64,000 nucleotides of DNA from Cladobotryum mycophilum. Lineage: Eukaryota > Ascomycota > Sordariomycetes > Hypocreales > Hypocreaceae. The DNA is taken from positions 3,844,001 to 3,908,000 of the forward strand of contig JAVFKD010000004.1 of assembly GCA_036429605.1 (NCBI GenBank), read 5' to 3'. Under the pieces are notes generated by a model. The model made no database searches and was not told where the DNA came from. It saw only the letters and a list, made by a program, of their open reading frames with translations. The translations under genes and the position numbers were made by a program. Shown in pieces: positions 35,494 to 49,185 of this stretch. Every line of letters begins with the position of its first letter. The stretch's first letter is position 1.

Positions 35494-38400
35494 TTATTAG
35501 GGGGCGGAATTTGGGTCTCTGCTCTGGGAGGGGGACATCCGGTTCAGGCCCCAAACCCAAGGTTTTTTGCGGAGAGAGAGAAAGACACACACACACACAC
35601 AAACACGCATTTGGAGTCGTCACGTGGCACCCTGGCATTTTAACTGGCCAACAAAAAGAAGAAAGCTGCGGCTGCACAGCATTGAGAGGAAGGAACCCGT
35701 ATCCTCCCGAAGAGGTTTCATTTCCCCGCAAAATACTCTGTAGGCGGGTAGTCAGCATCCAATAGTGATGGTGGTAGTGATGACGACGATGATGGACATT
35801 TGGATTTGCATTGACGATTGGCGCATATCTATTCTGGGCATGTAAAGGACATTTCCAATTGTCAGATTTTGGCATCTCTGAGACGGGCAAAAGATTGTCA
35901 GCGGTTCTGGAGATCTTATTGATCTGCCTTTAGTACAGCAACAAAAAGTGTGTGATGATCAACCAAAAATGGAATCACGAATTCATTCATCCCCCTAGGA
36001 GACACTACCCAACTTGTGCATAATCCAAATCGCCCGTCATGCACAATCCCGTTTTAAAGCATTGACGATAACATGATAACGTTGCAGTGCTCGGCATGGA
36101 TCATCACCAACTTAAGACCCAAGCCAAGCCAAGAGTGAGATTCAGCAGCACTAACAAAAGGAACTATTGAAAGTTCAAGAGAGATTCAACACGCCTTGGT
36201 ATCCAATAATCCGTCAGCGATATGACATCGCCTCGTGGCCTTTTTTTTTTTCAACTCATGCTACTCTAGTAGTTGATCTGGCTGATCCTCCCTCTCTTCA
36301 TCTTCACCATTTTTTGTTAGCCCGCCCGCGGATTGCTAAACTGTGATTGCTAGCCGCCCTCATGCACGTTAGCCGACCCAGCCTACAACTGAAATGTCGA
36401 CACGGCGCTGAACTCAAAGGTTGGATTGGGAAATGGCTCATCCCTTTGTCTCTCTTTGTTTATTTCGTCATGCCTGCGCAATGAAGGCAAGATGGCTTCT
36501 TTGGATCAAGCGAGCCCCCTTCAACACCCCCAAGTCCAAGTTCAATCCTACCGCGCATCAGGTGTACGCATCCCACGTTGGCTACGACCCGGGCCATGAG
36601 CCTGGGCACACGCAAGTCCATTTTGCCTTCTCCACCATGGAAAGCAGCCCACACGCAATGCTGCTCCATCCATCCCATACAAGTACATAAAATTGCTGGA
36701 TAAGGGAGGTAGGTCTATGTAAGTCTTTGTGGCTCGGCCTATCTATTTACGTTTGCTTGAATAATACACAATACCGTTCCCACCAAGTCTGTCATTACGG
36801 GGGCCGGCAGTTTTTCTTATCCACCGTCTTCGGCCTGCATGATCACGCACAACAACCCCCTCCCGGATGGTCATGCTTCCACTCTCTATGTGTGTCTCCC
36901 ACAAACGAGTGGAGCTCACGGTTCTATGACGTATTTTCCGAGAAATCATGCCAGTGATTGATCAGCAATATGGCCAGAGAAGAGAAAGAAAAGAAGAGAG
37001 AGAAAAAGACTGCAGACCGTAACATCGGATTAGAACCCAACGACGGTTCTGTTTCAGAGCGCCAAGGATCATGGATGCTAGGCTTGGCGATGAATAAACT
37101 CCAGCTTTGTCTTGGGAGCTGGCCACAGTCTCTCTTTCTATTCCCCAATGTGATCCCCCTCCCCTTCCCCCGCGATGCTATTGACTCAATGTCTCATACC
37201 TGCTCCGCGGCGATGGCAATAGTAGCAGTTCATGCCGGTAGATGGAGAGAGAGATATCGATAGACGGATGAGCCGGTCCCAAAATGGGCTACAAACGTTC
37301 CCAAGGCGGCGATCATGCGGCCGCGCGTTTCGCTCAGGCCATCAGCAGATACGTTCAACATGTCCCTTTTTTTGCTGTCGTAACGGCTGCGGTTTTTTTT
37401 TTTATAGGAAAATGAAAGCACAGAATGACGAGTCAAGGTGTTTTGGTAGGTTCCATCGTATCGAGACAAGTAGCTAATTGTTTGAGAAGCTAGGCCTACA
37501 TCATTATTCCCCAGATTTAGAAAAGAGCTCAATGGACGGATGGTCTCGAATGAAACCTTGGATGTAGACTATGTGACTGACATTGTCGTCCATGGGTTGG
37601 ATTCTCTCGTCTTGATCGCCCCAGTCCTACGCTGCAATGGAAAAAGAGCGCCACCCGGACCATCATGCAAGGAACCGTGCATTGATTGCCCAGGTCAAGG
37701 TTCGATCATGCAGTTTCACCCCAAGAGCTCGGATGTCTGGACCTGATCCGATGCTGCAAACATTATTCGATCAAAGACGCGGATCATGCAGGTGGAATTC
37801 ACGTTCCTTGTTTGTGAGGCATGACCTCTCCCATGTCATGTTAGCCCACCGGATAGCATGGGATGCCATTGAATTCTACGAGTGGAAGTTGGGGCCTAGA
37901 GAGAGTCAGATGGTCTCCTTTTTTCTCTCTTTGGTGGTGTGGTGTGTGTGTGGTGTGCTCTCTTCCATCCTAGTATTGGATTAGTAGTAGTCTCAGCTTA
38001 CGAGAGGAGAAAGAGAAGAGAAGATAGGCCCGCCAAGCCCTTGCAGAAGTGCCCCCGCGTTCCTACATACTCGTACAGGATTGGTCTCCATTCGGTCTCC
38101 TCCCCTCCAGGGCTCTTGGTCACCACTCGACTCTCCCCTCCTAGGTAGCTGCGCGTCCGTTGACTCGTTACGGCCCGCATTGCGCGTCTCTAGCAAATCA
38201 TTAGCACGCAGCCTCACGCAGTCATTGTGATAGCGTGCTGGAGCTAGGTGCGAAATATTGTGAGCCGCCCCTCTTCAGCCTTCCATCCCACACAGCCAAC
38301 CAACCAACCCATGACTGGAATGTCCACTTCTGTCAAAAGTGATAGGCGGGCTGGGGCCACACCAAAACGCACACCAAACAAGCACACCAACTGGGTGGAG

Positions 38401-39021
38401 AGGAGGAGGGGACATACTGGAGCGGCGGAGAAGAGAAACCCCAACTCCTCCCCCATCACTACGCTCTACCTAACAGAGGGCCCCCCTCTTCACGTGGGCG
38501 CAGTTCCGTCCCATGGGCTGCTGATGACCACCCCTTGGATAACGCCTCACAAGGCCACCACTTTTGGACGCACTATGACTCGGAACCATCACAAGCTATG
38601 CCAGTGACGTTGGAGAACTGTCCCCATCTTGCCGTAGCATTCTTAGTGGTGTGCAGGACTTACGAAAACTTAGTCACATCTCATTAATATGCCTACACCG
38701 TTAGCTTACACACACACTCCCGTCGCAAAAGAAGGGAAAAAATATATAACACGCTTTGCCTCTCTTCTTTCCCGTCACAGGGATTGCTTCACTTGCTACT
38801 CAGGCTTCTCTTGACATTTCTCATGCTCAGGATTCCTCGGACGGGATTAATATACACACATACTCTGAGGGTTCATCATTAGTTTCCGCCCAGTTTTGGC
38901 GGCCATCATTTTCACCCCATCTACACACTTGAGGCATATCCTCGCTCTATAATTCATTTATTTCTCTCATACACATCAAATCATCATCACTATCATCACT
39001 ATCATCACTATCATCATCATC
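35494..39021. other. 3.5-kb divergent intergenic region
   Basis: It lies between the EEP-family gene (minus) and the small acidic-protein gene (plus), so it should hold both promoters. An (AC)n run sits at 35585-35602, a T12 run near 36241 and a TATATAA-like element at 38741-38747, about 280 bp before the start at 39022. No further gene was found; several short frames near 36421-38600 have random-like composition. Confidence 0.4.
38981..39021 (+). repeat. ATC-type repeat abutting a start codon
   Basis: Imperfect ATCATCACT / ATC units run directly into the ATG at 39022. The tract forms the end of the 5' UTR of the 250-aa gene. Confidence 0.85.
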
Positions 39022-39774
39022 ATGCCTACTACCCAGTCAAACATCATGTCTCGACGAGAGTCGTGGCCCCCAACCCAGGTTCGCCTTAGCCCAACTCTGT
39101 CCTTTAAGCAGAGCAAGGGCGAACCCCGACCACTTCTCGAAGACATCGACGAGAACCCACTTACTTATTTCCTCACCCCCACTGCCGGAGACGACGACGA
39201 TGATGATGAGATGGATTTGGACGACGACAGCATGTTCTTTGATGCCGGCATCGAAGATGCTAGCCAACCCCGCGAGATCGTCCGCAGTGTAAGCCCCTCG
39301 TCCCTCGAGGGCCTCTGCAAGTCCAACGGCCGCGCCATGTCTCCAGACCTAGACTCCGATGTCCCCACCACAGACGACGATGACGACGAGGAATACATCC
39401 GCTTCTCGCCTTCAAACACGGTGCTCTCCCCGCTCCATGACCTCGCCATCGACGGCCTCCGCTTCCGTGCCAGGAGCCCCGTCTTCAACCTCACCACCAA
39501 CGCTCTCCTGTCGCCCAACTCCATCCCGGCACCCAACCGCAGGGGCCGATCCAGCTCCCGGACCCTGCGCCGCCAGACGAGAAGCCTGTCCGCTCGCTCA
39601 CGGCCCAACCACCTCTGGAGAGAGCCCAGCCCTGATGTCTGGTCCATCGAGGAGGAGACCGAGGAGGAGCTGATGAGCGATGCCGGCAGCGACGCTGGCT
39701 TCGACAGCAATGGAGAGAACATGCCCACAAAGCCCAAGAAGAGGGTTCGCTTTGTGCTTCCAGTTAGGGAGTAA
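39022..39774 (+). CDS. Acidic disordered protein with a possible PP1-docking motif, 250 aa
   Basis: An intronless frame of 250 aa, with a second ATG eight codons in (MSRRES). It has two acidic clusters (a run of Asp in GDDDDDDEMDLDDD, and TTDDDDDEEY), Ser-Pro sites spread through the middle, an Arg/Ser-rich stretch (RRGRSSSRTLRRQTRSLSAR) and a C-terminal KKRVRFVLP. RVRF fits the RVxF consensus by which regulatory subunits bind protein phosphatase 1. The end of the protein is compact compared with the rest. No signal peptide or transmembrane segment is seen. I do not recognise the protein; a regulatory role in phosphorylation is inference from the motif only. Confidence 0.8.
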   Translation: MPTTQSNIMSRRESWPPTQVRLSPTLSFKQSKGEPRPLLEDIDENPLTYFLTPTAGDDDDDDEMDLDDDSMFFDAGIEDASQPREIVRSVSPSSLEGLCKSNGRAMSPDLDSDVPTTDDDDDEEYIRFSPSNTVLSPLHDLAIDGLRFRARSPVFNLTTNALLSPNSIPAPNRRGRSSSRTLRRQTRSLSARSRPNHLWREPSPDVWSIEEETEEELMSDAGSDAGFDSNGENMPTKPKKRVRFVLPVRE

Positions 39775-42700
39775 AGGGGGTGTCAATTTTCTCTTTTTCC
39801 CTTTCTTCCAACTTGCCATACGTGGTACCATCTATGCATAAGGCGGTGTTTACTGGAGTTTTGGTTCCTTTTTATTTTTTTTATCATTACCTCTTTGAAG
39901 AGGAAGCATTTACGGGCGTTTTTGGTCGGATTCGAGCATTTACAAACATATATACTCACACATATTGGTGCGAACTGGGGACCGGCATCTTTTGGGGACT
40001 TGGGAGGTAATCTTGATTTTACTGGGATCACAGTTGCACTGGTGCACTGGCTGGAGTTCTTGGGGTGTCTTCCATCTCTTTTTTTTGGTCTTCTTCTTCT
40101 TTTGCTGTATTGAATATCTTTTATTAGTACCCCTATTACTTTGAACTATTACTACTTTGAACAAGCTTTACTTTATTGAACCTTCTCTATTACTCATCTA
40201 TGTGACCATTTTGTGAGATATTATGCAATGAACTTGGACGTTTACTCAGACCCGGGGCAAGGTTTCCCTTCAGGGTAAGCCCCGACGCTGGTCAGTTTGG
40301 GTAGTTCAGCCTCCATAACGCCACTGTGTTCGCACAAGAGCAAAACGGGCGATATCTTTCATCCATCCATTCATTCATCGAGCTGAAGATAAGCTCTCCC
40401 CCCCTCTTCTCTATTCCTCTTTCCAGAAGTGTCTTTTTTAGTATAGCGTGACCTATCATGACTCCCTTTTGTTTTTTTTTGGAGGCGAGTTTCGCCGGTT
40501 TATTGGTTGCGGGCTTGCCGGAAGTGGGTGTGGTGAAATGTGATCAGCTGGACTAAGCTTAGAGGAGGCCTCGGATGGTGGTGCACCTCGAAACGGAATA
40601 AACGACAAAGAAGAGATAAGACAAGCGATCCGAAATATTCGTATAACTGTATGAGGAAGGGATGGAAATGAATATTTTGGATACCATAGAGCAATTACTT
40701 TTACGTCAAAAAACTTGATGGCTGCATATGGGGGGGGGGGGGCATGGACAACTCCTCACTCCAATGGATAAATGCAAATGATCGTCCGGCCATGTCGCCC
40801 GATATCACCCTCTGTGCATAAGAGCTGCATTTGAGATCCCGAGATAGGAGGCTAGAAAGTGCGTAAGCGTAAACGGGAGATGCGATCTTGTGACCTTTCT
40901 TGCACCTTCGTAGTACGACACACATTTTAAGGGAGGACATTCTCGAAGGGATGGAGGCTTGGGTCACTCGAGGGAGGATTGAGTGTCGTGCCCCCCCTTT
41001 TTCTCGCCCTGGCTTTACGAAGCTAAGGGAAGTAAGGGAGGTAGGTCGGTAGGCTTGCGCGTATAATTCGGAGTTGGGTGTGTGTGTGTGTGTGTGTGTG
41101 TGTGTTAATTGCTTGGAGGTATGCATGTGTAGGTGTGTAGGTGTATGTATTTGAAGGGATCAAGAGACTCTCACTCTCTCTCCGAGACATGCATCCAACA
41201 ACCCCCATGGACGTTGGGCCATGCGAGATTATAAACGATGACGTGCTTGAGTTTTGCATTTCTCTCCGACAGATGTTTGACATTTTCTTGGCATGGCGGG
41301 GGTTGGATGGGATGGGATGGATGGGCATGAGAAAAAGAGAGGGTGAGGTGAGGTGAGATGCCCATTTAAGTAGTGAGGAGGCATGACTTGAGTGATTATA
41401 TGCTCTCCCCCTACCTACTTGGACAGAGGGCATTTCGTATACGACGTGCTCCCCCTCTCTATATTACACATGATGAGTGTTTGATGATGATACTTGATGG
41501 TCGTGCGTGCATCCGTATCCGTAGATGACCTGCCGAATTTGACGGCTCACATTGTGTTATCCCGTATTACCACTTGGCAAATGGAGGGAGGGGGATTTGG
41601 CTGTCTTGGTACAATAAGGTGACAAAAGTCTATGCTCATAAATCCGTGGCACCAGTATTCGAAGAAGTAAGTGTGGACTTGTGTCATATAACGATCCATC
41701 CATGGATACTCTAATACCTAAACAGAGGATTACCAATGCCCACAGTGCCATAACTTGAAGCTAGTATGGAGGGACCTGATCTTATGCATACGTATAAAAG
41801 ACGATTTAGCGAACAAGTTTAAAATTAAAAGATGCAAGGAGAAAGTGTAGTTATAAGTAACCATAGTTTTACTTTGTCGTTGGGGGCGAAAGCTGCTGTA
41901 GTTCTACGGAGTATTGTATGGTAGGTGGTAGGTGATATGGACAGTAGTAGCACTATTTGCTTTTTGTGGATGGGAGATGCACAAATCGAGAAAAGAATCA
42001 GGATGCTGACCCAAGAGATCCAGGGTTAACAGAGCACTACAAGTATCCCCATCACAAAAAATAAACGTTAAATTGATTAATACGTGGTAGTTCTACCGTT
42101 TGTGAACGGTGGCTGCCGTATGGGAGGGATCTATCCATGGGATATAATTTACGCTGCCATGTCAAAAGATGTAAGATGGAAAATTGCACAATGAACCATG
42201 AACCATGACCTTGGCACTTTGGAAATGACACTGGGTATTAGTTAGTCTATGGTATTATAAGCGTTTATGCATGCTATTTGAGAGAGCGCAAGCAAATGTT
42301 TGTTGATCCTCGCTAAAGCTGTCAAACACAAGAAAAAGAAAACAACATAAAGAACCGACACAACGTTGCAGGATGTAGAAACATCAAGGTCACACAGAGA
42401 CACAAAACAGGCCAAGGTCATGGAACCGACAGCCCTGGAGCCTTGAAGCCCTGAAGCCCTGAAGCACATGGAAGGCACCCGCAAAAAGAGGCTGCCCAGG
42501 TGCGCTATCGACCCGGAACCCAGTGAGTGCCAGGTCAGGGCTCCAGGGGGCCTCTTTTAGTGGGGGTGGCTTGCCGGCTGGTGTTGGCGGGTGTTTGTGG
42601 ACCAAAAACGTCGCTGATAGGCTGAAATTACCCCTTCGGGCCTGTCGGTTCCCTGAACGAAGCACCATCCCATTGTTTACTTCCCTGTAACACTGTGGAT

Positions 42701-43391
42701 CCAGCTACTGGTTACTCCGGCACCCAGAACAACCACCACACACACCCACGCACTACACTGGATGCAACCTGAACCTCTTTTCCATTGCGCAGGCGACAAG
42801 CATGGATGGCCAGCTGCCCTGGTTTTGCTGGGCCGTCATCATCATCACCATCATCATTCGACCGTTTCTCCAATCTCCCTCTCCCACTCACGACCCCAGT
42901 CTGTTTTTTGATTATTCCGCGTCATTGTCATTTTCATTCGACCGAGCGTTGTGGACATCACATCTGTCTCGACTCTCTATTGCACCGATATCCCTTTCCT
43001 CCACCTTGCAAACGGCTTTGGTTGGTGGACAGCTGCGGGACCCTTGGAGGCATCTTCATTCATTGCCATGTACAGCTAGTACAACATACAATTTTCTAAT
43101 TCGCAGCATGCTGCTACCAAGAGGTACGTTAATCAATCACCTTGCATGCATGCATGCACAACCATCCATCCATCCATCCTATCTTCCTATGCGTAACTCC
43201 ATAGAAGACGAATAGAGGCACGACTTTTGGGCATCTTGGGCAGCTCCGCTACCAGTTTTCTCGTTTCTACGCTGTCCTCGGCCTACTTCCTCCCTTGCCG
43301 CCTGCTCGATGATGGCCCATACATCACCACGCTGATCATCATGCCAATGCTTGGAGCCCCACGCTGATCGCATTCCACAGACTAAGGTACT
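39775..43391. other. 3.6-kb intergenic region before the DH-domain gene
   Basis: No gene is supported. It contains a G13 run (40730-40742), a (TG)n tract, a short CCCTGAAG repeat near 42440-42465 and a TGCATGCA-type run near 43144. The last several hundred bases are probably the promoter and leader of the DH-domain gene, including pyrimidine-rich tracts. Confidence 0.4.
41078..41105. repeat. (TG)n microsatellite
   Basis: About fourteen consecutive TG dinucleotides, flanked by related GTGTAGG-like sequence. Non-coding. Confidence 0.9.
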
Positions 43392-46300
43392 ATGCCTTCG
43401 TCAACCATTCTTACCGGCGACGATAATGCGTCGCCAGAAACCGCGCCGTCTCAACAAGACTCGACCGATAGCAAAGACAAAAATGACAAAAGCGCACCGA
43501 CCACGCCTGCTGCTGCTGCAGCCGCCGCCACCGCCGCCGATAGGACTTCTGGAGAGGGTTCCGGGTCTGATCCGGGGGCGGCAAGAGCTCGCGCACGATC
43601 CAATGCCAGAAAGCCAGAGCCGACCCTACTGCACGACTTTCTTCTTGGGAGACCTTCGGCGGCGCGGATAGCGGCGGAACGTAAACGTCGAGAAAGCGTC
43701 GAGGCGGTCAAGGCCGAGCTTCGCCATGAGATGAAACAGAGTCAAGTGCGGAAACTCCAACCGCCAAACGGTGTTAGAGCACGTGTCAAGGCATGGCAAA
43801 AGGCCAATGCTGACGCCATTGCCGCTGGCGCTCCCGATGACGCAGCATCCGAGCCGACAGACGTTGCGTTTGAGGAGGAAGAGTTCGTGAGCGTTACAGA
43901 GGAGGATCGCATACGTATCAAGATGAGGCAGAAGAAGAGGGGGCAAGGGGAAAGCCGGCCAACAAAAGCGATACAAACGCCACGGAAGACGGGACAAAGT
44001 CGAGACCTCCCAGGAGGAGGATTGTTAGCGACGATCACTGGGTAAAGCCAAAGGTGCGAAAGATTTCGGTTAGAAGGGTGTCGCCGCGGCCTAGGAAAAC
44101 CACGAATCCGACACGAATACCGAGTGGCTTTGCGTTTCGAGCTACACCAAACCCGTCCGTTTCTACCAAGGTGAAGGCTTGGGCCGAAAGTGTGGAAGTA
44201 GTACCTCCGCCTCGAAGCACTACCTCATCAGTCAGGACCAGGCGCTCTGCCTTTGACGACGCGCGCAGCGAGGATTATAGTGATGTGGACGATACAGAGA
44301 GTGAAGGCACGGCAAGACGATCAGTAAAGGCGCCAAAACAACAAGACGATGATGGCATTCGAGTAACACCGATACGGCAAAGGCCACAAGATAACGATGG
44401 AATTCGAGTTACGCCCATGAAGGAATCTTTACCAAGGGACGAACCCCCACTAAAGCCACCGAGACCGCTCGACGATGATGGAATCAGAGTAAAACCATTG
44501 AGCCCGGCTGGGTCAGACATAAGTACGCCGAAACAGGCTAGGTCCCCGGTTATACGACAAAGAAGCAAGACCATGTCAGCCCCTTCAGCGAATTCGACAA
44601 TACTTGATCTAATCAAGGCTGTAGAGGAGGCAACCGAGCTATCTAGGTTAACCGATGACCTGGACTCATATCTCGAGACTCCAGCTAAGAGAACGAGGTC
44701 CAAGTCCCAGCCTCCTGTGAAGAGAAGGTCTACGAGGGATTCCCGAGGCAGATCCGCCGATGTGGAGTCTACAGTGAGCGATGATGTTACAACCTACAGT
44801 GCCAACCATCCCCCCAGTATTATGGACAAGTCCGTGGCCGATTTACCTGGAGACATTCCGTTTGGACACTCGGCTTTCAGCGAACTGGACTTGCCCGTAA
44901 GGGAGCCTTCAAGGGCAAGGTCCAAACCGAAGCCCAAGCCCAAAAAGGCTGACAGGACAACCAGCTTGAGAGGCATGCCCAATGTCTTGAAGAAGGTGGT
45001 GGAGGAAGGAAAGAAGATGCTTCAAGATATGAACGAGCCGCCAAGGCATGCCGTACCAAACAAGCCACCTAGTATCGAGAAATGGCTAAGCGGTACCGTT
45101 GATGCGCTTGAGACAGGGTCGGGTACACTGAGACCTATAGACGATGATCTCACGGAGCTGGCGCCAAGCGAAGCGCCCGCGGCTCGACGAAAGTCTTCGC
45201 AAGAGACAAAAAGTTCGGTGCTTTCTGCTTCTCACGTCACGTCAAGTGTAGACACAGCCACAACAGAGGATGTAACAGTATCTGTTCCAGACAGCGCCAA
45301 CTCGACTCCGAAAGCGTCTAAATCTACACCAAAAACATCCCCGAATTCTCACGAGCCGTTGAAGAGGACGAACACGCCGCCATCCAACGGGCTGAGGCGA
45401 AGCCGAGCAACCAGGAGTGCAACCCAACTAAAACCTGCTGGCAAGCGACCACTGCTTGGAGTATTGAAAGAGGCCTTCCAAGGGGAGTCCTCAGGCCACT
45501 TGCAACCACTTAAAACCTACAAGAGCCATGAAGAGCGAAAATACGAGTCGGAGGGAGAAATGGACTCTCAGTATATGCAATCTAATTCTGATTTGAGCAG
45601 CTGGGTTACCGAGTCTCAGTCGACTGCCGATACCGATTCCTCCGTCCGCACTGCCAAAGACACTACTCGATTGGCACCTCCTCGATTACGACCGCCCACA
45701 AATGGAAACCATGAATTATCAACCATTTTATCCGAAGGCTCCAGTGGTTTAGAATCGGAAATGACTGCATCAGATGCAACTCCATCAACCGTTACGCAGT
45801 CGACAACATTCACTAAAGAGACTGGGTCCGGCAAGCTACCCCAACGCCAGGGGTCTGGCAAACTACCTCAACGCCAGGGGTCTGACAAACTACAACGCCA
45901 GGGGTCCGGACTCAAGAGACGCCTTACCAAGCACTCGGATCTGGTGTCCGTACTCTCAGCACCCGATGATAGCAATGCTCCGGAACGCATTAAGAGCAAT
46001 AGATCACGACCAAGTATTCGCAAAACACGAGGTGTCTCGGCTGACGTAACAAACGAGGAGTTGTTGAGAGAATTCGCTGATGACGAAAATTGGTACCAAA
46101 GAGAATTGAAGACCTTGGTGGATGGTGTTATTCCCGTTTTACTGTCACACGTTATTGGCGATGTTACGGCGTCGGAGCTCTTTGGCCCGTCCTCTGCCAG
46201 AGACCGGGTTGATTCCATGTCCAAGGCCGTTGTCAACATGGGCCTTTGCCTTGACAAGCTTAGGACCGCCCACCAAAAGGCACCTACTGCTGATCTCCGT

Positions 46301-49185
46301 AAACTGGGTCATTGGGCTCATGGAGTTGTCCCCATCTATAATAACTACCTCACCGCCTGGCGGTTAGGCTTTCAGGATCTAGTGGTCAATCTCGCTCCGA
46401 GGGGGATTCTCTAGACGATGAGGATTCGCTTCTCAACCTACTGCCTCGGAATGAGGCAGGTGACGTTGTCAACGCTGATGGAGAGCGTATAGCCGTTGCC
46501 TATCTTTTGAAGCGGCCTCTGATCCGAATCAAACAAATGTCGAAACTCATCCAATGCATTGATTCCATATACAGCACAGATGACACGGGGGATCTGCTGA
46601 GAGACTTTGAAGCCCTGCAATCCAAAACCCGTCGCAGACACAGGGAAGAGCTTGCTAGATTAATTGACGAAGAAGCTATTTCTACCGATAAAACTAGAGC
46701 GCGAGATTTGAGAACGCTCAGCGCGGCCAAATTTGTCAACATTGATGCAAGTCGGCAAGTCAGTGCCAAGGACGTATTCTCCCTGGACCTGGTTCACTCC
46801 AACGGTCAGAGGCTCGAGTGTCAGGTGGAGCTGGTGCACCGAGACAAACAAAATGATCCTGACGATGAGGGTGATCTCCTAATTCGAGAAGTTGGTGATG
46901 GTAACCGCTCATATCTCTTGTTTCCGCCGATAGCCATGTCCCTGGTTTCTGCTCGTGCTGGAGACGGACAGTTTGACCTGGTTATCATGATCCGAGGCAG
47001 TCAGAATGGAAAGCCATGGTACGAGTTGCTCAACTTGTATGCAGACGAGGAGGAGCAGATATTGGACTGGCTTGATATCTTGCCCTCATCCCCTGTCCCA
47101 GCCAGGGAGCCTGAACCAAGCATAATAAGTGACTTGGAAGACGACACAATATCGAACCCATTCCGCGATCCTGATGTTCCTATTGGGGCGCAAAGTCTTA
47201 TTGGCGAGAACAGCCGATTACTGACTCCTGAACCCACAGCGCTTGACGACCTCTCATCGCTCCCGAGTCCATTACGCGCCCCACCGCCACCTCCAACATA
47301 CTCTACGGTAGAACGAGAAGACCGAGCCAAAAATCAACAGGAAGAGTGGTCTCCAGGGGATGATGCTCTCGAGACGGGTCGACCTTTGAAGGAAGACATA
47401 TTACCTGACCCTATTTCCCTCAAGAAGACTGCCAGCAGCAAGAGTACCAAGAGTACCAAGAGCACCAAGAGTAGCAAGAGTGCCAGTAGCGGACCCTATC
47501 AGCGGGTCGATGGTGCTCCTCCTCCACCAATTCATAGAACTCTAAGTCCTAGTCCTCAGCAGAAGAAGTCGCAGTCATTGAAGCCGCCCGTGGATCTTTT
47601 TGCTGCCGGCATCAAGCGTCGTGGTTCGTCTCCCTTGAAGCATGAGTATCTGCCTTCCGATGTGTCATCCGCATCTGCATCCGAGGTTTCTGCGTCGGAA
47701 GTTTCTACAGAGGCAGGGGATGATGATGAGGAAGAGGAAGAAGTCGAGGAAGACGACGGGACTGAAACTGAGACTGAGACCGAGACCGAAACTGAAACCG
47801 AGGAAGAGGAGCGGGAAGAGGAGCGGGAAGAGGAAGAAGTATCCGACATGGAATCATCCGATGACGAACTTGAAAGCCTGGACATTCCCCAGACCGAACT
47901 TGGCTACAGTATAAAGAAGAATGCTGCCCAAAGACAATCATTTATAGCTTCGGATTGCAGCATAACACCGTCCAACTCGGCTTCTCAGGCAGGTTTCCAT
48001 GGCCGCAAATCACCCGAACCAAGCGTCATCCGCTACATGGCATCCATCTCCAGATGGACGGAAAAGGGGGCCTGGAAAGATGTCTCTGCTGAACACTGCT
48101 CCATCATCGTTACTGATGGCCTAATTGAGGCGTTCACTCTCCGACCCAACGCCCACGATCTGCCAGAGCAGGACAGGCCTCTGTTGGCTATGGATCTTAC
48201 CCCTCTTGTTCTGATTCGACAAAGCACTGCTGTTGACCTCGAGATTCGCTCATCCCTGCAGTCCCATTGCAAGCTAGCCCCCAAACACAGCGGAGGTAAC
48301 TTCCGATTCCGATGCCTCAACTCCCCCGACTGCTACAATCTCTACATGGCTGTACACCACGCTCGTCTTCACAACCAAAAGTTTATCCAGCTCGAAAACG
48401 AGTCAAGATTCAGGAATTTTGGAGAGAGAACCGCGCCCGAGAACGACGGTGACACCAGCAGTCGCAAACGTAACTGGTTTGGTAGGAAGAACAGCTACCG
48501 TAGCTCTGTGCGAGCTCCTACAAACTCCAATGACGGCGCAAGCACAACGCCATCTTCTGCCTCGGCAAGCAGTTTCCTGAGGAGGCTTACCCTGGTCGGC
48601 AACTTCTCGTTCAACCTCGCACGCTCATCGGTTGACAAGCACAGCCAGTCTGGCAGTGGCAGAAATAGCCTCTACACAACCAATTCCGGTTCTTCTTCAG
48701 GAAGCGGAACACCTCCTCGTTCGCCCTCTGTCAGTGTCGAGAACAGTGGCAACGCCCCTTTGACATTGGACACTGAAAACCTTCGTATTCGACTGCATCT
48801 TCTTGCTTCTGCCACTAAGTGGGAAGATCACGGCAACTGCAGTTTACAAATCAGACGGCCACCACCCGGATGGCATCAAGCCCTTCGAGCAGATCACGGG
48901 CTGGAGAAGAGAGTCACTGTTACAACCATACCGAAGAAGAGCTCAGAGAGAGCTATTATCTTGCTGGATGCCGTCCTGGGGAGTGGTTGCTTTTCACCAA
49001 TGGGGACCCGAGGCATTGTCTGTGGTATCTGGGAAGAACTCAAAGACAAGAAAGGAGTCGTGGGCAAGGCGTCCGCGACAGGTCCTACCGGAGGAAACAT
49101 TAAGAAATGGTGCTTCCAATTTTCTACTGTGGCGGAAGCAAACTGGGTGCTACGACTGGTGCACCAAGAAGTTATCACAGCATAA
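43392..49185 (+). CDS. Large DH/PH-like (RhoGEF-like) protein, about 1,930 aa, two frame breaks
   Basis: Three consecutive frames (43392-44045, then to 46416, then to 49185) encode parts of one protein. Frame 2 makes good protein sequence upstream of its first ATG (RRRIVSDDHWVKPK), and frame 3 does so before its ATG (LLNLLPRNEAGDVV), so these are not separate genes. The N-terminal 900 residues are disordered, with three DDGIRVTP-like repeats and three GKLPQRQGS repeats. A DH-like domain starts at about 46081 (ENWYQRELKTLVDGVIPVLL), followed by a PH-like region to about 47080. Acidic and Ser/Lys-rich linkers follow, then a C-terminal PH-like domain (48030-49180). Similar fungal proteins are often misnamed SRm160/300 splicing coactivator. 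Dbl-type DH domains activate Rho GTPases; activity here is inference. Both frame changes occur at G5 runs (43939-43943 and 46401-46405), and one extra G at each would restore one frame. Confidence 0.83.
45824..45908 (+). repeat. Coding tandem repeat (GKLPQRQGS) in the DH protein
   Basis: About three 30-bp units encode GSGKLPQRQ, GSGKLPQRQ and GSDKLQRQ; the last is short by one codon. All units keep the frame. Confidence 0.85.

Noticed and set aside
40730..40742. G13 run as possible telomere or quadruplex element
   Set aside because: A single homopolymer without telomere-type TTAGGG units; only one G run, so a four-tract quadruplex is not supported.
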